A stretch of DNA of 64,000 nt from Nitrospirales bacterium (GTDB lineage Bacteria > Nitrospirota > Nitrospiria > Nitrospirales > UBA8639). Below, in pieces: positions 48,190-58,815 of the stretch; positions within the stretch are counted from its first letter, which is position 1, and each line of letters starts with the position of its first letter. The notes beneath the pieces were generated by a model that was not told where the DNA came from, did not search any database, and was given only the letters and a program-made list of their open reading frames with translations. Location: the NCBI GenBank assembly GCA_029261295.1, contig JAJDBP010000012.1, forward strand, positions 1-64,000, given 5' to 3'. Position numbers and translations under genes: made by a program.

Positions 48190-48906
48190 ATGATCGCTCG
48201 GCCCTTTCGGGCAAAAATCCAACAAATTAGGCATTTGACTCCTGATATTCGAGAAATGACCCTGGAGATGGTTGAGCCATCATCATTGTCTTTTCAAGCT
48301 GGGCAAGCCATTGCTGTATCCGTACCGGATGAGGTTTCTGGTTCACCCCTGCTCCGATATTTTTCATTGGCCTCTCCCCCTTGTTCTTCGACCCATTTGG
48401 TTTTATTACTGAATAGCCAGGATCGTGGGAAGGGCTCGACTTTCTTGCTGGAAAAAAATATTGGCGTAGAGGTTCAAATCTTTGGTCCTTGCGGATCGTT
48501 TCTTCTTCAACATGAGCCGGGGAAAGAATTATTATTTGTGGGTACCGGAACAGGGGTTGCTCCATTATGGTCTATGATGGCTACCCTCTTGGAAAAAGGA
48601 ACGTCCCAACCGATTAAGCTGCTCTGGGGGTTACGAGGCGAATTAGACCAATATTATCTTCAGGAGTTGGAGGCGTGGACCACTCAACATAAAAACTTTT
48701 CCTATGTTCTTACCTTGTCGAAACCCAACGAAACCTGGGAAGGGAAGCAAGGACGTGTGACGGATCTTCTTCAAGACCTGACAAGTGTGAATAACTTGGC
48801 TGTCTATGTTTGTGGAAATCGGGCGATGGTGAATGAAGTGAATACCTTATTGATGGAAAAAGGGAAATGTTCCATTTATCGAGAACGACATTCGGAGACC
48901 CATTAG
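48190..48906 (+). CDS. Ferredoxin-NADP reductase-like FAD/NAD oxidoreductase
   Basis: LLRYFSLASPP FAD motif; LLFVGTGTGVAPLWSMM; VYVCGNRAMVNEV. Confidence 0.88.
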   Translation: MIARPFRAKIQQIRHLTPDIREMTLEMVEPSSLSFQAGQAIAVSVPDEVSGSPLLRYFSLASPPCSSTHLVLLLNSQDRGKGSTFLLEKNIGVEVQIFGPCGSFLLQHEPGKELLFVGTGTGVAPLWSMMATLLEKGTSQPIKLLWGLRGELDQYYLQELEAWTTQHKNFSYVLTLSKPNETWEGKQGRVTDLLQDLTSVNNLAVYVCGNRAMVNEVNTLLMEKGKCSIYRERHSETH

Positions 48907-48946
48907 TCAACTGAATTGCTTGAACTTTGTGGAGAATTTTTAAGAG

Positions 48947-50137
48947 ATGAATGAAAGTCTGGATCTGTCCAATCTCGTCACTCTTGCCTGTGGTGAAATA
49001 AGTGGTCATTCAGATGTTGGGCTCTATGTTCATATTCCGTTTTGTGTGAAGCGGTGTCACTTTTGTGCCTTCTACTTAGTCATACAGAAGGAAAGTCGCA
49101 TTGAGCGTTTTATTCAGGCCCTTGAAGGTGAGGTAGCCTCCTACGGAGATCATCTTAGTGATGCAGGGAAATACGTTTCGACCGTGTATGTTGGAGGTGG
49201 AACACCGACGGCCTTATCTTTTACTCAGTTGTCAAATATCTTGGCCAAAATCAGATCAAGAATTTCTTTGACCGACGATTGTGAGGTCACGGTAGAAGCC
49301 ACCCCGGAATCGTTAACATCTGAATATCTGCATGGGCTTCTTCAAGCAGGAGTCACTCGACTGAGTATGGGACTTCAGACCTTCGACCCAACAGAGAGGT
49401 CGTGTTTGGGACTTTCAAGTACACTTGAGGAGGCGACAAGAGGAATTCAATTGGTGAAACAGGTGGGATTCACTAATTTCAATTTGGATCTAATCTATGG
49501 AATTCCTGGCCAAACAAGCATGACTTGGGAACGAACACTTCAACGGGCATGTGAATACGATCCTGCCCACCTGTCCTGTTATGCCCTTTCTGTTGAAGAA
49601 GGCACCAGCTTTGATGCCGCGTTGCAACGGGGTGAGTTGAAGCAAGTTGAGACGTATGCCGAGAGGGTGCTTTTGGAACAAGCGGTGGAGCACTTAGAGG
49701 CTGCAGGATATGCCCACTATGAAATATCCAATTGGTCGAAACCTGGTCGTGCTTGCCGGCATAACCTGCGTTATTGGCAAGGGGAGGATTATCTGGGGTT
49801 AGGCCCTAGTGCCCAATCGTTTTTTGCAGGATATCGTTTTGGAAATGTGTCGAACCTTGAACAGTACTGCGGGACCTTAGAAAATAGTCAATCTCCTATT
49901 ACTCAACCAGAACAATTATCCATCATTCAACGAAACAAAGAACGGGTTGTATTTGGATTGCGAATGTTGGATGGCGTGCCAAATAATCTGGTGGAAACCA
50001 ATAAACATGACCCGATTTGGGCGGCTTCTCTTGCTTCCTTTCTAAATGAAGATTATCTCGTTCAGACTCACGAACGTCTGGCTCTGACGGTCAAAGGCCG
50101 ACAGTTTGCCGATGAAATAGGCTCTCAATTACTGTAG
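48947..50137 (+). CDS. hemW: HemW-like radical SAM protein (coproporphyrinogen III oxidase-like)
   Basis: GLYVHIPFCVKRCHFCAFY; YVGGGTPTALS; DLIYGIPGQTSMTW. Confidence 0.9.
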   Translation: MNESLDLSNLVTLACGEISGHSDVGLYVHIPFCVKRCHFCAFYLVIQKESRIERFIQALEGEVASYGDHLSDAGKYVSTVYVGGGTPTALSFTQLSNILAKIRSRISLTDDCEVTVEATPESLTSEYLHGLLQAGVTRLSMGLQTFDPTERSCLGLSSTLEEATRGIQLVKQVGFTNFNLDLIYGIPGQTSMTWERTLQRACEYDPAHLSCYALSVEEGTSFDAALQRGELKQVETYAERVLLEQAVEHLEAAGYAHYEISNWSKPGRACRHNLRYWQGEDYLGLGPSAQSFFAGYRFGNVSNLEQYCGTLENSQSPITQPEQLSIIQRNKERVVFGLRMLDGVPNNLVETNKHDPIWAASLASFLNEDYLVQTHERLALTVKGRQFADEIGSQLL

Positions 50138-50173
50138 GTAGTTAGCTGCGGTTGTAGTCCGAATTTTTTCATT

Positions 50174-50713
50174 TTATGCTGATAGGCCAAAGAGACTGAG
50201 GATGGTGGAACCCAGCCAAACAATGAAGCTGAGTGTTATGCCAAGCAAGAAGAGCATCGCCAAGACAATAGTTCCAACATATACCCAATCAATCAGCGTC
50301 GTGACGGGAGTGGTCGTTTGAGAATGTCGATAGAGGAGTTGGGCATTTTGGAGATTACTTTTAAACCAGATCGAAAAGAGATCCCCGATGATGGGAATAG
50401 CGCCGACTATCATATTAATGACTATATTTAGGGACATTCTCAAGATAACAATTCGAGGAACACCTGCTTTGGTGGCTAAAAAAAGGAGAGACGATCCAAT
50501 CCCATTACTGATAAGGTCGCCTATTCCTGGAATCAGGCCAATGAGGGGATCCAACCCAATTTTAATAGTTGTTCCTGGAATGGTCATGGAAGCATCAAGT
50601 AATTGGCCTAGTGCTTGAGCAATCTGGCTAATGTTATTATTACCCGTGGCTTGGGAATGCTGCTCGGCTGATGAGTGATGTGTTGAATGTGTGCGATTTG
50701 CCATGTTTTTCAT
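50174..50713 (-). CDS. DUF4112 domain protein
   Basis: IKIGLDPLIGLIPGIGDLISNGIG...IVNMIVGAIPIIGDLFSIWFKSN. Confidence 0.85.
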   Translation of the reverse strand: MKNMANRTHSTHHSSAEQHSQATGNNNISQIAQALGQLLDASMTIPGTTIKIGLDPLIGLIPGIGDLISNGIGSSLLFLATKAGVPRIVILRMSLNIVINMIVGAIPIIGDLFSIWFKSNLQNAQLLYRHSQTTTPVTTLIDWVYVGTIVLAMLFLLGITLSFIVWLGSTILSLFGLSA

Positions 50714-50839
50714 ATTACCAGTATTGATTGGCCCATAGTAAGCATAATGAATTTTCTGGATCTTTAAGAAAGATAACTCGATCGCAGCAATTCTTTATTA
50801 CACAAATCTAACTCCTCGCTCAAAAATGAAATTCTTGCC

Positions 50840-52375
50840 GTGAATCCTCCTAGCTCTCTACCGATTGTTCCTACCCCTGAAGCTCCAGCAGGTCCAATAG
50901 TCCCCCAGCATCGCTTATCAAAAAGTCGATTTTTAGCCGGCCTGCAATGTCATAAGCGCTTGTATTTGGAGATACATTCGCCAGAATTAGCCACTCCGCC
51001 GACACCAGACCGACGAGCAATCATGGATATGGGAACGGATGTGGGGGTATTGGCCAGAGAGTTTTTCTCAGGTGGTGTGTTGGTGGAAGAAACCCATCGC
51101 CAAATCCCTGCAGCTCTGACTCGAACAGCCCAGCTGGTGGCCGACCCTACGGTGCCAGCAATTTTTGAAGGGGCTTTTGTGTGGCAGGGTATTGTTGTTC
51201 GTGTGGATGCCATTGAACGCCTTGATGCTACACGTTGGCGGTTAATTGAGGTGAAGGCGACCTCAAAGGTCAAAGCGACGCATCTTGATGATTTGACGAT
51301 TCAGTCCGCCGTCTTGGAGGGAGCAGGTCTTCTCATCGATGGCTGTTATTTGATGCATCTCAATACTCAGTATGTGTTTCTGGGAGGAGACCTGAATCTC
51401 GCAGAAATGTTTGCGCTGGATAACATGACTGATGAAATTCGAGCACGACGGCCTCTTGTTCAGCCACAGCTTGAAGAGATGTGGGAGGTGTTACAGCAAC
51501 CAGAACCCCCGGCTATTGACCCAGATGGACATTGTTATCAACCCTATGAATGCCCATTTTGGGATTATTGCACTAAAGAAAAATCAGCGCGTTGGGTCTT
51601 TTATCTTCCCGGTGGTTCAAAGCTTCAGAAAGCTTTGATGCAAGAAGGGGTAGACAATATTGATGATATTCCAGACCATGTTCAATTGTCTGATATTCAG
51701 CAACATGTCAAAGCGAATGTAGAATGGATTTCACCTCTGTTGCGTACCCGCCTCCAGTCTGTCCGGTATCCGGTTCATCATTTAGATTTTGAGACCTTTA
51801 TGCCGGCCATCCCGGTGTTTGCGCATACGCGGCCCTATCGACCGATTCCATTTCAATGGTCTAATCATATTGAATATGAAGATGGGACGGTCGTGCATCA
51901 TCAGTTTTTGTGCGTGGATGGTCGTGACCCTCGAGAGGAATTGGCTCAGAAGTTGTTGGACAGTTTAGGTGAAGCCGGAAGCGTGTGTGTGTATTCGGAG
52001 TACGAGCGGTTTCTCCTCTTTGCGCTTGGAGATTTTTTGCCTCATTTAAAGCCGGCCTTATCGAAAGTGGTGCGGCGTTTGTGGGACCTTCTTTCCGTCA
52101 TTCAGCAACATTATTATCATCCTGAATTTGAGGGATCCTTTTCCATTAAAAACGTTTTGCCGGCTTTGGTGCCCAAGCTAGCCTATGATGATTTAACCAT
52201 TCAAAATGGTGCCGTGGCGGCTGTCATGTACCAAAAAATGGTTTTTTCTGAAACTGATTTGATGGAACGGGCACAGATTGCTCAGGCCTTGGAGGAATAT
52301 TGTGGACGAGATACCTGGGCCATGGTGGAATTGCGCCGTGTTCTCATGGGACGAGTAGAAGGGGCATTTCTGTAA
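50840..52375 (+). CDS. DUF2779 family protein (Cas4-like N-terminus, RNase H-like C-terminal region)
   Basis: KSRFLAGLQCHKRLYLEIH; RLIEVKATSKVK PD-(D/E)xK-like; CYQPYECPFWDYC; HHLDFETFMPAIPVF. Confidence 0.85.
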   Translation: MNPPSSLPIVPTPEAPAGPIVPQHRLSKSRFLAGLQCHKRLYLEIHSPELATPPTPDRRAIMDMGTDVGVLAREFFSGGVLVEETHRQIPAALTRTAQLVADPTVPAIFEGAFVWQGIVVRVDAIERLDATRWRLIEVKATSKVKATHLDDLTIQSAVLEGAGLLIDGCYLMHLNTQYVFLGGDLNLAEMFALDNMTDEIRARRPLVQPQLEEMWEVLQQPEPPAIDPDGHCYQPYECPFWDYCTKEKSARWVFYLPGGSKLQKALMQEGVDNIDDIPDHVQLSDIQQHVKANVEWISPLLRTRLQSVRYPVHHLDFETFMPAIPVFAHTRPYRPIPFQWSNHIEYEDGTVVHHQFLCVDGRDPREELAQKLLDSLGEAGSVCVYSEYERFLLFALGDFLPHLKPALSKVVRRLWDLLSVIQQHYYHPEFEGSFSIKNVLPALVPKLAYDDLTIQNGAVAAVMYQKMVFSETDLMERAQIAQALEEYCGRDTWAMVELRRVLMGRVEGAFL

Positions 52376-52525
52376 AGTCGTAAGATCAATTGCGTTGACC
52401 CATCCATTTGGCGCTGGTAGAATTTGCAGCATCCTATCGTGTTCAGACTCCATTCGATTTCCCTATGCCGTCGCGAAAAAACGTTCTGAGTTTTCTGGAT
52501 CTGACTTCTTTGGCTTACAGCTAAC

Positions 52526-52969
52526 ATGTTATCAATTTTGGTATTGCATGGCCCCAACCTCAATTTGCTCGGAAACCGGGAGCCGTCGGTCTATGGGGCG
52601 ACGACATTAGACGAAATTAACGACAGCCTCATGACATTAGGGAAAGAGCTAGGTGTTTCAGTTGAGGCGAGACAATCGAATGTTGAAGGTGAGCTCGTGA
52701 CCTGGATTCAACAAGCCCCATCAAACTTTCAAGGACTGTTATTTAATCCTGCCGCTTATACGCATACGAGCATTGCTCTTCGCGATGCGATTGTGGGCGT
52801 GGGCTTGCCCATGGTTGAAGTACATTTGTCAAACATTCATGGTCGAGAATCATTTCGCCGTCAGTCATATTTAGCGTCGGTATCATTAGGCCAAATTTCC
52901 GGATTTGGTCCGCAAAGTTATGCTCTGGGTTTGCGGGCGCTTGTGCATGCGCTCGACGACAAACCGTAA
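52526..52969 (+). CDS. aroQ: Type II 3-dehydroquinate dehydratase
   Basis: [50 protein letters not shown]. Confidence 0.95.
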   Translation: MLSILVLHGPNLNLLGNREPSVYGATTLDEINDSLMTLGKELGVSVEARQSNVEGELVTWIQQAPSNFQGLLFNPAAYTHTSIALRDAIVGVGLPMVEVHLSNIHGRESFRRQSYLASVSLGQISGFGPQSYALGLRALVHALDDKP

Positions 52970-53008
52970 AATATAATGGTGTACATTTTTTAGTCAGGAG
53001 TATCAGAC

Positions 53009-53569
53009 GTGATTTCAACAGCCGATTTTCGAAATGGAGCTCGACTTGAGCTGGATGGGCAACCCTTTCATATTGTGGAGTTTCAGCATGTAAAGCCAGG
53101 GAAAGGCCCGGCGTTTGTCCGGACAAAGCTCAAGGGATATAAAACAGGAAATGTGATTGATCGCACGTTTCGCTCTGGAGAGAAGTTTGAGGAGCCCAAT
53201 TTAGATGAGTGCGAAATGCAATTTCTCTATAGTGGTGGGGATGAGTATTCGTTTATGGATACGTCCAGCTATGAGCAGGTATCATTCTCAAAAAGCCAAT
53301 TGGGGGAAAATGTCGACTTGTTGAAAGAAAATACCCTTGTCCAAGTGTTGCTGTATCATGGTGAGCCCATTTCCGTAGAATTGCCCATATTTATGGAACT
53401 CAAAGTGGTGGAAACTGATCCTGGTATTCGTGGGGACACCGCATCAGGCGGGACGAAGCCTGCCACAGTGGAGACCGGGGCCACCATTAAAGTGCCGCTC
53501 TATCTTGAGTCTGGAGAAATCATTAAAATTGATACCAGAAGCCGGGCTTATGTGGAGCGCGTGCGTTAA
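53009..53569 (+). CDS. efp: Elongation factor P
   Basis: ISTADFRNGARLELDGQPFHIVEFQHVKPGKGPAFVRTKLKGYKTGNVID. Confidence 0.96.
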   Translation: MISTADFRNGARLELDGQPFHIVEFQHVKPGKGPAFVRTKLKGYKTGNVIDRTFRSGEKFEEPNLDECEMQFLYSGGDEYSFMDTSSYEQVSFSKSQLGENVDLLKENTLVQVLLYHGEPISVELPIFMELKVVETDPGIRGDTASGGTKPATVETGATIKVPLYLESGEIIKIDTRSRAYVERVR

Positions 53570-53607
53570 GACTCTCATTCTTAATAGGGTAAGACACATT
53601 AAAAATT

Positions 53608-54066
53608 ATGCCTGATTCATCGCGACGTGAAATTGAAGATCTAGTCGAGCTTCTCAATCGGTATCACCTCACAGAGTTGGAGCTTGAAAAAAAAGGTGTG
53701 CGGATTCGAGTGCGGCGTGACCTTGCTCCCACGGCAACCTCATCTGCTATTGAGGTAGGGAGCACCTCGGAATCTCCCTCTTCTTCGTTATCGCAACAGG
53801 CGTCACCATCTGCGGAAACTTCACATTTTCTCACTATCACCTCCCCCATTGTGGGCACGTTTTATCGAGCCTCGTCTCCGGATGCCGATCCGTACGTCGA
53901 AGAAGGGGCCTTGGTGAAAAAAGGGCAGGTGCTGTGTATTGTCGAGGCCATGAAGCTCATGAATGAAATCGAAGCCGAGGCAGATGGCAAAGTCATCAAA
54001 GTGCTTGTCGACAGTACGACGCCAGTTGAATTTGGCCAACCACTTTTCTTAATTGATCCTCTCTAG
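53608..54066 (+). CDS. accB: Acetyl-CoA carboxylase biotin carboxyl carrier protein
   Basis: [46 protein letters not shown] (EAMKLMN biotinyl site). Confidence 0.96.
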   Translation: MPDSSRREIEDLVELLNRYHLTELELEKKGVRIRVRRDLAPTATSSAIEVGSTSESPSSSLSQQASPSAETSHFLTITSPIVGTFYRASSPDADPYVEEGALVKKGQVLCIVEAMKLMNEIEAEADGKVIKVLVDSTTPVEFGQPLFLIDPL

Positions 54067-54174
54067 CTTGGCTATGGACGGGTTCTTGTTCTCTGGTGAT
54101 CAGCCCGTACAATTTTCTTTCAATTTTGGCACTGTTCAAAAAACTATGTTTGTTGTGTTCGTTGGGGATGGACT

Positions 54175-55524
54175 GTGTTTAAAAAAATATTAATTGCCAA
54201 TCGTGGAGAAATCGCCCTACGGGTAATCCGTGCTTGCCGGGAATTGGGCATCCGCACGGTGGCAATCCATTCCGAAGTTGATGGCGCCTCCTTACATGTT
54301 CGCTATGCCGACGAACACGTCTGTGTGGGTCCGGCCGAAGGGGGCATGAGTTATCGAAATATTCCCAATGTCTTAAGCGCTGCAGAAATAACCGGGGTTG
54401 ATGCGATCCATCCGGGTTACGGTTTTCTTGCCGAAAATGCGCATTTTGCAGAAGTGTGTGAATCCATTGGGATTACTTTTATCGGACCGTCTTCCGAACA
54501 TATTGCGTTATTAAGTGATAAATCTCAAGCCAGGGCCCATATGAAAAAACATGGGATTCCGGTCTTGCCAGGGAGCGACGGGGAAATTGAAGATCCCAAA
54601 GCTTGTTTGGCCATTGCGAAGAAACTGGGATTTCCCGTTATCGTGAAAGCCTCGGCGGGTGGTGGGGGGCGTGGAATGCGGGTGGTCTGGCATGAAGAAG
54701 ATTTAGAGCAGGCCGTCGATTCAGCGCAATTAGAAGCGCATACGGCCTTTGGCCATGGCGGTGTCTATCTCGAAAAATTCTTTGAAGATCCGCGGCATAT
54801 TGAATTTCAAATCATGGCAGACCAGGATGGCCAAGTCGTCCATTTTCACGAACGCGATTGTTCTGTGCAGCGCCGTTACCAAAAAGTGATCGAAGAATCC
54901 CCCTCACCGGCCTTAGATGAGACTCTACGAAAAAAAATGGGGCAGGTAGCCGTGCAGGTGATGAAATCCGTTAAGTATAGAAATGCTGGGACCGTGGAAT
55001 TTCTCATGGATGATACCGGCAAGTTTTACTTTATGGAGGTCAATACGCGAATTCAAGTGGAACATGCCGTCACCGAGATGGTCACCGGTGTGGATCTCAT
55101 CAAAGAGCAAATTCGGATAGCCGCAGGGCAGCCACTATCGTATCGCCAAAAGGATATACAATTATTGGGGCATGCCATTGAATGTCGTATTAATGCAGAA
55201 GATCCAATCAGATTGACGCCATGTCCGGGAACCATTACAAAGTTTTGTGCACCAGGAGGGCCGGGCATTCGAGTCGATACCGCAATGGATACAACTGGAG
55301 TGGTCTCTCCGTTTTATGACTCGATGATTGCCAAACTGATTAGCTACGGCCGGGATCGAACAGAAGCCTTGGCCAGAATGCGCCGAGCGTTGGATGAGTT
55401 TGTCATTGAAGGAATTTCCTGTAACATTCCGCTTCATCGGCGCATTCTTGATCATCCAGAATTCCAGAAAGGTCCGATCTCTACCAGATTCTTAGACCGA
55501 TTATTGACGTTGCAGTCGGTATGA
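54175..55524 (+). CDS. accC: Acetyl-CoA carboxylase biotin carboxylase subunit
   Basis: MFKKILIANRGEIALRVIRACRELGI...HPGYGFLAENAHFAEVC. Confidence 0.96.
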   Translation: MFKKILIANRGEIALRVIRACRELGIRTVAIHSEVDGASLHVRYADEHVCVGPAEGGMSYRNIPNVLSAAEITGVDAIHPGYGFLAENAHFAEVCESIGITFIGPSSEHIALLSDKSQARAHMKKHGIPVLPGSDGEIEDPKACLAIAKKLGFPVIVKASAGGGGRGMRVVWHEEDLEQAVDSAQLEAHTAFGHGGVYLEKFFEDPRHIEFQIMADQDGQVVHFHERDCSVQRRYQKVIEESPSPALDETLRKKMGQVAVQVMKSVKYRNAGTVEFLMDDTGKFYFMEVNTRIQVEHAVTEMVTGVDLIKEQIRIAAGQPLSYRQKDIQLLGHAIECRINAEDPIRLTPCPGTITKFCAPGGPGIRVDTAMDTTGVVSPFYDSMIAKLISYGRDRTEALARMRRALDEFVIEGISCNIPLHRRILDHPEFQKGPISTRFLDRLLTLQSV

Positions 55525-56183
55525 CTTCTCTCCAAACTTCCCGTCTTCCTCGACATTCACATCTCAACGGGTTGTATCTCATTGCGGACGAACGTTGGAC
55601 CTCTAGTTGCTCATTGCCAGAAGTGGTACAGGAAGCTGGACGGGTAGGGGTTAAGCTCGTGCAATACCGCAATAAAACAGGGTCCATGCAACAGGCTCAT
55701 GCTGTTGGGTGTGAACTGCGGACGATGGCTAAAAAATGGGGAATGCTATTTATTGTGAATGATCGCTGCGATTTAGCAATGGCCGTTGAAGCTGATGGCG
55801 TTCACCTTGGCCAAACAGACCTTCCAGTTGCCCTTGCCCGCAACTTGGTGGGTCCAGATATGCTGATTGGCCTATCCACGCACAATGCCGAACAGGTTCA
55901 AGCGGCCACGAATGAGGATGTTGATTACCTAGGATTTGGGCCAATCTTTCCGACAGACACAAAGTTGAATCATGATCCCGTGGTGGGCCTTCAGGGACTT
56001 AAGGATATTCGTGCTCTGACGTCACTTCCAATTTTTGCTATTGGAGGAATAGTGCCTGAATCGGTAAGCCAACTATGCCAGGCCGGAGCTAATGGAGTCG
56101 CAGTCGCATCGGGAATCCTCGCGGCTTCAGATCGCCCACAGGCCTTTAAGCAGTTTCTTGCTCCGTTTCACTTAAGCACCTAA
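55521..56183 (+). CDS. thiE: Thiamine phosphate synthase
   Basis: ATGA overlap with accC; LFIVNDRCDLAMAVEADGVHLGQTDLPV; YLGFGPIFPTDTK; IFAIGGIV. Confidence 0.92.
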   Translation: MTSLQTSRLPRHSHLNGLYLIADERWTSSCSLPEVVQEAGRVGVKLVQYRNKTGSMQQAHAVGCELRTMAKKWGMLFIVNDRCDLAMAVEADGVHLGQTDLPVALARNLVGPDMLIGLSTHNAEQVQAATNEDVDYLGFGPIFPTDTKLNHDPVVGLQGLKDIRALTSLPIFAIGGIVPESVSQLCQAGANGVAVASGILAASDRPQAFKQFLAPFHLST

Positions 56184-56889
56184 CAAGCCGCTGTATTTCA
56201 GGATTCTCTGCTACCTGTGTGATGCCTTTCAGCCAGTGTGTTTTTAGCTCTGGGAGAAAGACTATCGGACCGAAGACCGAAACTGACGATTCTTCCCGAA
56301 TGAGTTCAATCGTGGATTCCTGTTGTTCTTGAATCATAGCGGTGCGGTTCTGTGAATGCGGTTCATTGAAAACGATACCGCAGATCTGAATTCCTGCTTG
56401 TTGTAGTGCTCTCACTGTGAGTAGACAATGGTTGACGCCTCCTAAGTTGGTGCTTCCTACGATCAAACAGGGAATGTTGAGAGACGTGATTAAGTCTCGC
56501 ATCGTGCAGTGAGGTGCAATGGGAGTAAAGATTCCTCCTGCGCCCTCAATCAGCAGACATGAATACAGTTGCCGGAGTTCACCCACATGAGAATGAATAC
56601 GGGACGGGTCAATCGTGGTACCTATTTTTCGAGAAGCGGCCAATGGGGCAAGAGGCTTGGAAAGTGCATAGAGACAGACAGAGTCGAAGGATGGGGGAGG
56701 CGTGAGAAGGTTTCGTAACCGCTCACTATCCGAATCTGTACGCGTTGTAACGTCGACCCCGGTCTCAATGGGTTTCAGGACACCCACGGCATGGCCTTGT
56801 TGTTTTAGAGCTAGAAGCAAGGCAGCAGTAATGGTTGTTTTTCCCACACCGGTATCGGTTCCTGTAATAAAAATTGATGGACAGGGCAT
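56146..56889 (-). CDS. bioD: Dethiobiotin synthase
   Basis: IFITGTDTGVGKTTITAALLLALKQQGHAVGVLKPIETG; LIEGAGGIFTPI. Confidence 0.94.
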   Translation of the reverse strand: MPCPSIFITGTDTGVGKTTITAALLLALKQQGHAVGVLKPIETGVDVTTRTDSDSERLRNLLTPPPSFDSVCLYALSKPLAPLAASRKIGTTIDPSRIHSHVGELRQLYSCLLIEGAGGIFTPIAPHCTMRDLITSLNIPCLIVGSTNLGGVNHCLLTVRALQQAGIQICGIVFNEPHSQNRTAMIQEQQESTIELIREESSVSVFGPIVFLPELKTHWLKGITQVAENPEIQRLVRCLSETEQETA

Positions 56890-56932
56890 GGCAGAGCGTA
56901 CCTTATTTTGGGAACTGAGTTGATGAAAAAAA

Positions 56933-57730
56933 TTACCAAATACGGTTATCTACATTCCAAATTTGTCCTGAAATATCTTTCATCGAAGCTAAATGAATGA
57001 CGGTTGACGCCACCAGCTCTAAGGCAGGTGTTCGATTGAGAAGGTGCGTCTGATGAGTCAATGCTGAATTGATTCCAGTCGCTGATAAGGGCGAAGAATG
57101 CCAGCCTGGGAAAATGGCATTCACCCGGATGTTCCAGTCCCCCCATTCACGGGCAGTGGTTTGCATCAATCCCAATAACCCGGCTTTGGAGGCCGCATAC
57201 GCAGCCTGCCCAGCCATGCCGTGCTCGCCTGAAAGTGAGCCAACGAGAATGACGGCCCCATCTCGTTGGCTTTCAAAGATGGGTGCTGCTTCTTTTAACA
57301 CATGAAACGCTCCCGTGAGATTGGTGTGAATGGTGTGGTCCCAGACATCAGAAGTCGTTTTGACTAAGAGTGCTGAAGGTGCAATACCAACCGCCCAGAC
57401 CAAAAGAGTGAGAGATCCATGGTCTTGGACAAAAGAATGTAAAATTTCAGTAATGTGTTTTGGGTCATTTACATCACTTTGGTAAAGACGGGCCTTCGCA
57501 CCTAGGCCTTTGATTATGGAAGCCGTTTCTTCAGCAACTTCACGGTTATGGTGATAATGGATTCCTACCGACCATCCCTGGCGCCCACATTCAGTGGCAA
57601 TTGCCTGACCAATGATGCCGGACCCTCCAAATACTAATATGTTTGGAAGTGTCTCTTTTTCCCTCTTGGTATTTTCTGAACGAACCATACCTGTCATTTT
57701 CTTTAAATGAAGTGATGTAACACAAGTCAT
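56933..57730 (-). CDS. SDR family oxidoreductase (FabG-like)
   Basis: VFGGSGIIGQAIATECGRQG; AYAASKAGLLGLMQTTAREWG YxxxK; start uncertain. Confidence 0.85.
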   Translation of the reverse strand: MTCVTSLHLKKMTGMVRSENTKREKETLPNILVFGGSGIIGQAIATECGRQGWSVGIHYHHNREVAEETASIIKGLGAKARLYQSDVNDPKHITEILHSFVQDHGSLTLLVWAVGIAPSALLVKTTSDVWDHTIHTNLTGAFHVLKEAAPIFESQRDGAVILVGSLSGEHGMAGQAAYAASKAGLLGLMQTTAREWGDWNIRVNAIFPGWHSSPLSATGINSALTHQTHLLNRTPALELVASTVIHLASMKDISGQIWNVDNRIW

Positions 57731-57778
57731 TTTTCCTTCAGTAAAATTTTCGGTAAACTTGCTGGGTTTGAAGACGCT

Positions 57779-58636
57779 ATGATACGTTCTATAGTGTCAG
57801 ACATGATGAAATTTTCCCTACTTCCCACATCCAATTGCCTAATTTATCGGCTCTTTCTTTTTGAAGTTTTGTGGATTGCTTTGACTTTTCCGGCTTATGC
57901 GGCCGATCCCTCTTCGGTTCTTATTGAGAATGTCCATGAATATTTCCCTGATCATGTTGGGAATGAATGGGTCTATGGTGGCACGATGAATGAGGGGGGG
58001 ATGGTTCAGATTGCTGAGAAGAACACACAGTTTACCAATGTGTCCAAAGTCATGGGAGAAGAGACTATCGAAGGGTTAAAGGTGGCGGTTTTCCATGATA
58101 CGAATCCAGGGAATCAAGGACCTTCGGATAGTTATTATCGCCGTGATGCGGCCGGAATTCGATATTACGGTTCCAAGCCTGGCACGACCCTGGAACGTCA
58201 ATTGGTGCCTTACCAGATAGTCCGGTTCCCCTTAGAAATACCTAGCTCGTTTCATCAATTTCATCGAAAAGGGCTGAAACTCGGTATGGATATTGATCGA
58301 GATGGGGAGTCTGAAAAGGTTGATATTGTGGCCATCTCATCAGCTCTGGGATTGGAGAGAGTGAGTGTTCCTTCAGGAACGTATTCTAAGGCGATTCGGT
58401 TAGAAGCCAAAATGACAATGCATGTGCATTTAACCGGGAGTGGGAAGACGATTCAGGGGACGGATACCATGACGGTGTGGTTCGGGCGTGGGGTAGGGCT
58501 TCTTAAGTATATTGAACGTCAAACCATTCCGTCGTTTCGAAGCGAAAATGAACGTGTCATTGAAGTCACCGAAGTTTTGGAAAAGGTCACCCTGGCGACT
58601 GACGTGGCAGTATTGCCTAAGTATCATTCTCCTTAA
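57779..58636 (+). CDS. Hypothetical secreted protein
   Basis: Signal-peptide-like N-terminus; YFPDHVGNEWVYGGTMNEGG; no family recognised with certainty. Confidence 0.6.
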   Translation: MIRSIVSDMMKFSLLPTSNCLIYRLFLFEVLWIALTFPAYAADPSSVLIENVHEYFPDHVGNEWVYGGTMNEGGMVQIAEKNTQFTNVSKVMGEETIEGLKVAVFHDTNPGNQGPSDSYYRRDAAGIRYYGSKPGTTLERQLVPYQIVRFPLEIPSSFHQFHRKGLKLGMDIDRDGESEKVDIVAISSALGLERVSVPSGTYSKAIRLEAKMTMHVHLTGSGKTIQGTDTMTVWFGRGVGLLKYIERQTIPSFRSENERVIEVTEVLEKVTLATDVAVLPKYHSP

Positions 58637-58815
58637 CCTCATTTTCTTTTCCTGAAGACTCTCTCTTCAACTGCTCTTGATGAAAGTGGTATCTCTAAAC
58701 TTTCCTGCCGATTAACCCATCTTTTGGTTTCCTCAGGAATGAGTTCTTTGTCGCCTGGTTTCTTTGCTCAGGAGCAGAGAATCTTAAAATTCCAACTAAA
58801 ATGCATCGGGTGAAA

